Below, piece by piece: positions 23,576 to 27,194 of a DNA stretch of 27,194 nucleotides (the first letter of the stretch is position 1; each line of letters starts with the position of its first letter). Below the pieces are notes generated by a model. The model saw only the letters and a program-made list of their open reading frames with translations. It was not told the origin of the DNA and ran no database searches. The translations under genes and the position numbers were made by a program. Location of the stretch: the NCBI GenBank assembly GCA_039812685.1, contig JBDIBB010000053.1, positions 1 to 27,194 of the forward strand. Direction: 5' to 3'. Source of the DNA: JBDIBB01 sp039812685 (GTDB lineage: Bacteria > Acidobacteriota > Vicinamibacteria > Vicinamibacterales > JAFNAJ01).

Positions 23576-24625
23576 TCACGAGGGCGATGGCGGCGTGGGA
23601 TCCGGTTCGCCACGGGCCGCCTCGACCGCCGGCGACTCGGGCCACTCCGGCAGTGCGGCCGCCGCGTAGCCGGCATGCGCGAGCGCGCCCTGGAAGTAGG
23701 CCACCTGGCTCGCGTAGAACCCCAGCTTCACGCCGAGGCGGGCCGCCACGTAGGCCTGCCCGACGAGCGCGGTGATCCACAGGGTCCAGCCGGTGCGCCC
23801 CGCCCCCGGCGCCGCGAACGCGTAGAGCGTGGCCAGCACCAGGAAGCCCGCGGTGTTCAGCAGGTAGAGCGCGACGGTGCCGGTCGCGTGGCGCCGCACG
23901 AACCGCGCGGCGCTCACCAGCGCGAACACCGCGCTGCGGCGATCCTCCACCACCAGCCGCACGCGGGCGTAGTCGACCAGCAGGTTCACCAGCGCGACCA
24001 GGGCGAAGAACACCACCTGAAACAGCAGGTGCGCGACGAACGCGCGCCGCTCCACCGTGGTGTCGCGCGTCCACGTCGCGTAGAGCCCCTGGCCGAAGAG
24101 CCAGCCGTAGACGTGCGCAAACAGCACGTAGTAGGCAAGGAAGGCGAGCGCGCCCAGCCGCAGCAGCCGCCCGGCGTGGGTGCCGCAGGCCGCGAAGAAC
24201 TCCGCGGCGCGCATGGCCCTGCCCCGCGCATAGCGGTCGAGCACGCCGCCGGCGAAGAACGACCACACCAGCAGCCAGACGGCGACCAGTCCGGCGGCTG
24301 CGGTCTCCATCCGGGCGTTGTCGGCCAGGTCCGAGAGGTTCTTCAGGACGGCGGCGCCACCCACGATCGCGGGCACGAAGGTGGCGCCCAGCCCCGAGGC
24401 CTGCGCCCGGAACTCCTGCCACCAGTCGACGTCGACGCCGGCGGCGACGCGCTCGGCGACGAGGCTCGCCCCGAGGTGGTCCGCGATCATCTCGCGCACC
24501 ACCATCGCGGCCGGCACCGCGACGAGCAGCGTGGCCAGCCACGCGCCCAGCCACATCCATGGTGCGCCGGTCACGCGGCGCAGCCCCTCACGATACGCGG
24601 CGATGGGTGAAAGCCTGGTGATCAC
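23576..24625 (-). CDS. Unrecognised polytopic membrane protein
   Basis: A 349-residue protein I do not recognise. It starts at a GTG overlapping the M1 peptidase stop by 4 nt (GTGA), strong evidence of translational coupling. Hydrophobic segments suggest about six to eight membrane helices, near 23-45, 82-100, 110-130, 155-178, 198-218, 250-272 and 280-298. A soluble stretch (about 46-80) contains DVDWWQEFRAQ. Basic Arg-rich loops (RYARGR, RFVRRHATG, VVEDRRS) would face the cytoplasm by the positive-inside rule. The C-terminal 25 residues are Pro/Glu/Ser-rich and probably disordered. There are no metal-binding or catalytic motifs. It lies between a secreted aminopeptidase and a DUF2339 protein, so an envelope role is the only contextual hint. 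The frame is open further upstream, but that part is antisense-like and overlaps the peptidase. Confidence 0.8.
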   Translation of the reverse strand: MITRLSPIAAYREGLRRVTGAPWMWLGAWLATLLVAVPAAMVVREMIADHLGASLVAERVAAGVDVDWWQEFRAQASGLGATFVPAIVGGAAVLKNLSDLADNARMETAAAGLVAVWLLVWSFFAGGVLDRYARGRAMRAAEFFAACGTHAGRLLRLGALAFLAYYVLFAHVYGWLFGQGLYATWTRDTTVERRAFVAHLLFQVVFFALVALVNLLVDYARVRLVVEDRRSAVFALVSAARFVRRHATGTVALYLLNTAGFLVLATLYAFAAPGAGRTGWTLWITALVGQAYVAARLGVKLGFYASQVAYFQGALAHAGYAAAALPEWPESPAVEAARGEPDPTPPSPS

Positions 24626-26706
24626 GCGAAGAACCCATAGGTGAGCAGGAGATCCTGGAGCCACACCATCCAGCGGAGCGACCACTTGGTGGCGGCAGCC
24701 CGTCCCTGCGGGGCCAGTGTCCGGCTGTTGTTGGTGAAGTTCGTGTCGAGCAGCAGCACGCGGTCGGGATCGACCTCGGCCGAGATCGCCTGCGCCTGCC
24801 GCTCGAAGGTGAACAGGCGCCAGCGGTCGCGGCCGTCCCAGCGCACGCGCTGCTCGCTGCCGTCCTCGAAGCGCACGAGCAGATCCACCGGGAAGATCGC
24901 CTCGCCGTATCGCCGCGCCACGACCTGCGTCTCGTACACGTCGCCGAGGGGCTCGGCGCCCACGGCCACCTTCTTCCCGTCGCGATCGACGATGCCGCGC
25001 ACCGTCCGGCGCGCGGAGGTGAGCCGGTCCACGCCGTAGTCGAACACGTCGGCCGAGCCGACGACTTCGTCGAAGAACCAGGTGAGATCCTGTCCGCTCA
25101 CCTCGTTGGCCACGGCGAAGAACTGCTCGGGCGAGGGGTGGTGGAAGGCGTAGCGTTCGAAGTAGGTGGAGAGCACGCGCTGCAGCGTCTGCCAGCCCAG
25201 CATCCGCTCCAGCGTGTGCAGCCACAGCGCGGTCTTGCTGTAGGTGATGCTGGCCGAGGTGCCCGGCCAGTACCGCCACGACGGCGTGGAGGGGATGTCG
25301 CTCTTCGCGTCGCGCCGGTACCGCGGCCAGCCGTTGCCGTCGGTGGCGCGCGGCTGCGTGATGTCGTCGATCACCCACGGGAGGAAGCCGCCGAAGAAGC
25401 GCTCGCTGTGGAACCGCACCGGCATCAGCTCGTCGAGCGCGCGGCTGGTGGAGAAGCTGTTGAAGCCCTCGTCCATCCAGGCGTGCTCGAACTCGTTGGT
25501 TGCCACCATCCCGTACCAGAACTGGTGGCCGGCCTCGTGGATGGTGACCCCCTCGGGCTGTGACGTCGTGCGCGGCGACAGCCAGCGCGTCCCGCCCGTG
25601 AACAGCGTGGGGTACTCCATGCCGCCGGTGCCGCTCTGCCACGCCGGGTCGATGACCGTGATGTGGCCGTACGGATACGCCCCGAACCACTCGCCGTAAT
25701 AGCGCAGCGCGGCGCCGGTGGCCGCGAAATAACGGTCGGCCTGCGACGCGTGCTCGGGCTGCAGGAGCAGCCGCATGTCGACCGGCGGCAGGCCGGCGTG
25801 CTCGAATCGCTCCTCGCGCACGACGTAGTCGGGGCTCGTCGTCCAGGCGAAGTCGTGCACGTCCTCCTGCAGGAACCGGTGCGTGGTGGTGCCGTCGCCG
25901 TTCTCGCGCGGCGGCTGCGCCAGCCCGGTGGCGCCCACCACCCAGCCCGAGGGCACGCGCAGGCGGACGTCGTAGACGCCGAAGTCGGAGAAGAACTCCG
26001 TGGAGGCGTGGAACTGGTGCGAGATCCAGCCGCGCTCGCCGAGCACGGCGACCTTCGGGAACCACTGGCCGACGAAGTAGTAGTTGCCGACGACGCCGGT
26101 GCGCGCGAAGGTGCGCGGCACCCTCGCGGTCCACTCGACCTCGACGTTGACGGTCTGGCCGGGCCCGACCGGCGCCGGCAGCGGCACGCGCACCAGCGTC
26201 TCGTCGTCCGCGTTGCCGTCGTCGGGCTGGATGGCGTGCACGCCGGAGGTGAGATCCACCGGCGGCGCGGCGCCGGCGCCCACCAGCCTCACCGCCGAGA
26301 TCGTCGTGTGGCCGAAGTCGTCGAGCGGCCGCGTCAGCAGCGCGCGGCGGTCGGCGGGCGAAGCGGCGCGCAGCCGCTCCTGCAGGAACGTCGACCGCGT
26401 GTTCTTGAAGGCGTTCCAGTAGAGGTGCAGGCGCAGCTCGCTGGCGTCGTGCGACGTGACGTTCCGCCAGGTGATGACGCCGCGGCCGCTGATCGTGCGC
26501 GTGCGCGGGTCGAGGCTGGCGTCGATCGAATAGTTCGCGTTGCGCGGCGAGCGCACGACGGTTGCGGGCGCAACCGCCTCGCGGGCGGCCGCTGGAGCAG
26601 GAGCTGCCGCCCCCGCCGGCTGCGCGCGGGGCATCGTCGACAACCCGTACCAGGCGGTGACCGCGAGCGCGCTTGCCAGGACACGTCGGATGCCGGGCTT
26701 GACCAT
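24622..26706 (-). CDS. Secreted M1 family aminopeptidase
   Basis: A 694-residue zinc metallopeptidase with a signal peptide (MVKPGIRRVLASALAVTAWY) and an Ala/Pro-rich spacer to about 45. An N-terminal beta-saddle domain precedes the catalytic thermolysin-like domain. It has the substrate-binding GGMEYP (361-366, variant of GAMEN), the zinc site HEAGHQFWYG with H390, E391 and H394, third ligand E413 in MDEGF, and the transition-state Tyr, probably Y489 in TYSKTALWL. It should cleave N-terminal residues from peptides in the periplasm. Only the catalytic and a short beta domain follow, without the large ERAP-type C-terminal domain of PepN. The extreme C-terminus (KWSLRWMVWLQDLLLTYGFF) is hydrophobic and could touch the membrane. 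TGAGGAG sits 3 nt before the ATG, closer than usual. It overlaps the next gene by 4 nt and heads a three-gene unit. Confidence 0.92.
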   Translation of the reverse strand: MVKPGIRRVLASALAVTAWYGLSTMPRAQPAGAAAPAPAAAREAVAPATVVRSPRNANYSIDASLDPRTRTISGRGVITWRNVTSHDASELRLHLYWNAFKNTRSTFLQERLRAASPADRRALLTRPLDDFGHTTISAVRLVGAGAAPPVDLTSGVHAIQPDDGNADDETLVRVPLPAPVGPGQTVNVEVEWTARVPRTFARTGVVGNYYFVGQWFPKVAVLGERGWISHQFHASTEFFSDFGVYDVRLRVPSGWVVGATGLAQPPRENGDGTTTHRFLQEDVHDFAWTTSPDYVVREERFEHAGLPPVDMRLLLQPEHASQADRYFAATGAALRYYGEWFGAYPYGHITVIDPAWQSGTGGMEYPTLFTGGTRWLSPRTTSQPEGVTIHEAGHQFWYGMVATNEFEHAWMDEGFNSFSTSRALDELMPVRFHSERFFGGFLPWVIDDITQPRATDGNGWPRYRRDAKSDIPSTPSWRYWPGTSASITYSKTALWLHTLERMLGWQTLQRVLSTYFERYAFHHPSPEQFFAVANEVSGQDLTWFFDEVVGSADVFDYGVDRLTSARRTVRGIVDRDGKKVAVGAEPLGDVYETQVVARRYGEAIFPVDLLVRFEDGSEQRVRWDGRDRWRLFTFERQAQAISAEVDPDRVLLLDTNFTNNSRTLAPQGRAAATKWSLRWMVWLQDLLLTYGFFA

Positions 26707-26852
26707 GGGCTCCTCAGGTTGGGCGAATGGTAATGCATCTCGCCGGGAATTCCACGGGGATCCGCATGCGGCCGTCTCCCCACGCCCCCGCGGCGCGAAC
26801 GAGGTTCGGCAGCGCCGGCCCGCTCCGCCCGCCCATCACCCCGGCCGCCGCG

Positions 26853-27194
26853 TCACCGGAGCTTCGCGCGCGCCTTCTCGACGTCGCGATGGAAGACGAA
26901 CAGCGGATCCGCGTTGGCCGCCCTCGTCGAGAAGTTCCACGTCCGACCGCCGCGCTGCTTCACCTTCAGGTTCTTCTGCAGGTAGTCCACCTCGAAGACC
27001 TCCAGGTCGTCGAAGCCCAGCGTGAACGCGTCGTTCCTGTTCGACGTGTCGTAGCGCAGGCCGGCAGGCGTGGCGCGCAGCGTCCCCTCGCACGATCCCA
27101 TGCCGTGCCTGTGCACGACGGCCACCGACGCGTCGAGCCGCACCTCCTTGAACCGCAGCGTCACCTGCGTGGGACCGCTCTCGGCCACCTCCAC
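26853..27194 (-). CDS. C-terminal end of an unrecognised protein (N-terminus beyond window)
   Basis: The frame is open from the right edge to a TGA at 26853, giving 114 codons including the stop. The first codon visible is GTG, but nothing shows it to be the start; the protein probably continues upstream. The visible part is beta-rich with one late helix: a VVHRHGMGSCEGTL turn, LRYDTSNRNDAFTLGF and LEVFEVDYLQKNLKVKQRGG, ending in a short basic helix (FHRDVEKARAKLR). The strand pattern with a final helix resembles a small PH-like domain, and I have the impression of similar H-x-H-x-x-G-x-C-x-G-x-L modules in acidobacterial proteins; this is memory, not a search. No function can be assigned. 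The 146 bp between it and the M1 start hold no gene or clear regulatory element. Confidence 0.6.
   Translation of the reverse strand: MEVAESGPTQVTLRFKEVRLDASVAVVHRHGMGSCEGTLRATPAGLRYDTSNRNDAFTLGFDDLEVFEVDYLQKNLKVKQRGGRTWNFSTRAANADPLFVFHRDVEKARAKLR

Noticed and set aside
21036..23669. 877-codon plus-strand frame opposite the DUF2339 gene
   Set aside because: Gln/His/Arg-rich antisense shadow of a hydrophobic membrane protein.
1..27194. Mobile island, prophage, CRISPR array or defence locus
   Set aside because: No integrase, transposase, phage gene, regular repeats, tRNA-flanked att sites or compositional break is visible.

Overview
This is a very GC-rich stretch of bacterial chromosome, densely coded on both strands. 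I see no rRNA, tRNA, CRISPR, insertion sequence, integrase or phage gene. The gene set suggests an Acidobacteriota genome, probably Vicinamibacteria-like: secreted TolB/PD40 beta-propellers, a DUF2339 membrane protein, an M1 aminopeptidase, a mammalian-type single-chain transketolase, and NTT-like transporters fused to HEAT repeats. This placement is inferred from gene content and base composition; no marker gene is present.

Layout. 1-2595: two divergent secreted beta-propeller genes, the first cut by the window edge, separated by about 350 bp of control region. 2663-3796: an M20 zinc peptidase/deacylase. 3840-5902 (minus): a short PlsB-like acyltransferase translationally coupled (TGATG) to a monofunctional proline dehydrogenase. 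5991-7031 (minus): NAD-type isocitrate dehydrogenase, divergent from a zinc-less quinone-oxidoreductase-like MDR enzyme (7157-8182). 8310-13266 (plus): transketolase, followed 4 nt later by an unusual fusion of a TolB-type propeller, a helical linker and a gamma-glutamyltransferase (GGT)-fold domain.

13187-19903 is the most unusual part. Two large genes diverge from a 180-bp promoter region. Each encodes an NTT (ATP/ADP carrier)-like, MFS-type membrane domain followed by a long HEAT-repeat solenoid. They are full-length paralogues, with matching sequence blocks at nearly the same residue numbers in both halves. The minus-strand protein carries two extra, degenerate cyclic-nucleotide-binding-like domains at its C-terminus. 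A two-subunit membrane/solenoid complex is the best candidate here for an undescribed system.

19961-26706 (minus): an M1 aminopeptidase gene overlaps by 4 nt an unknown polytopic membrane protein, followed 14 nt later by a DUF2339 protein. After a 103-nt gap comes a REC-HD-GYP response regulator likely to degrade cyclic di-GMP. 26853-27194 holds the C-terminal end of an unrecognised protein.

Several starts here differ from the longest possible reading frame. They were moved to positions supported by Shine-Dalgarno spacing, signal peptides or family alignment (1498, 4775, 7031, 7157, 8310, 16870, 21067). Several -10-like boxes lie only 8-9 nt before an ATG, suggesting leaderless or nearly leaderless transcripts.
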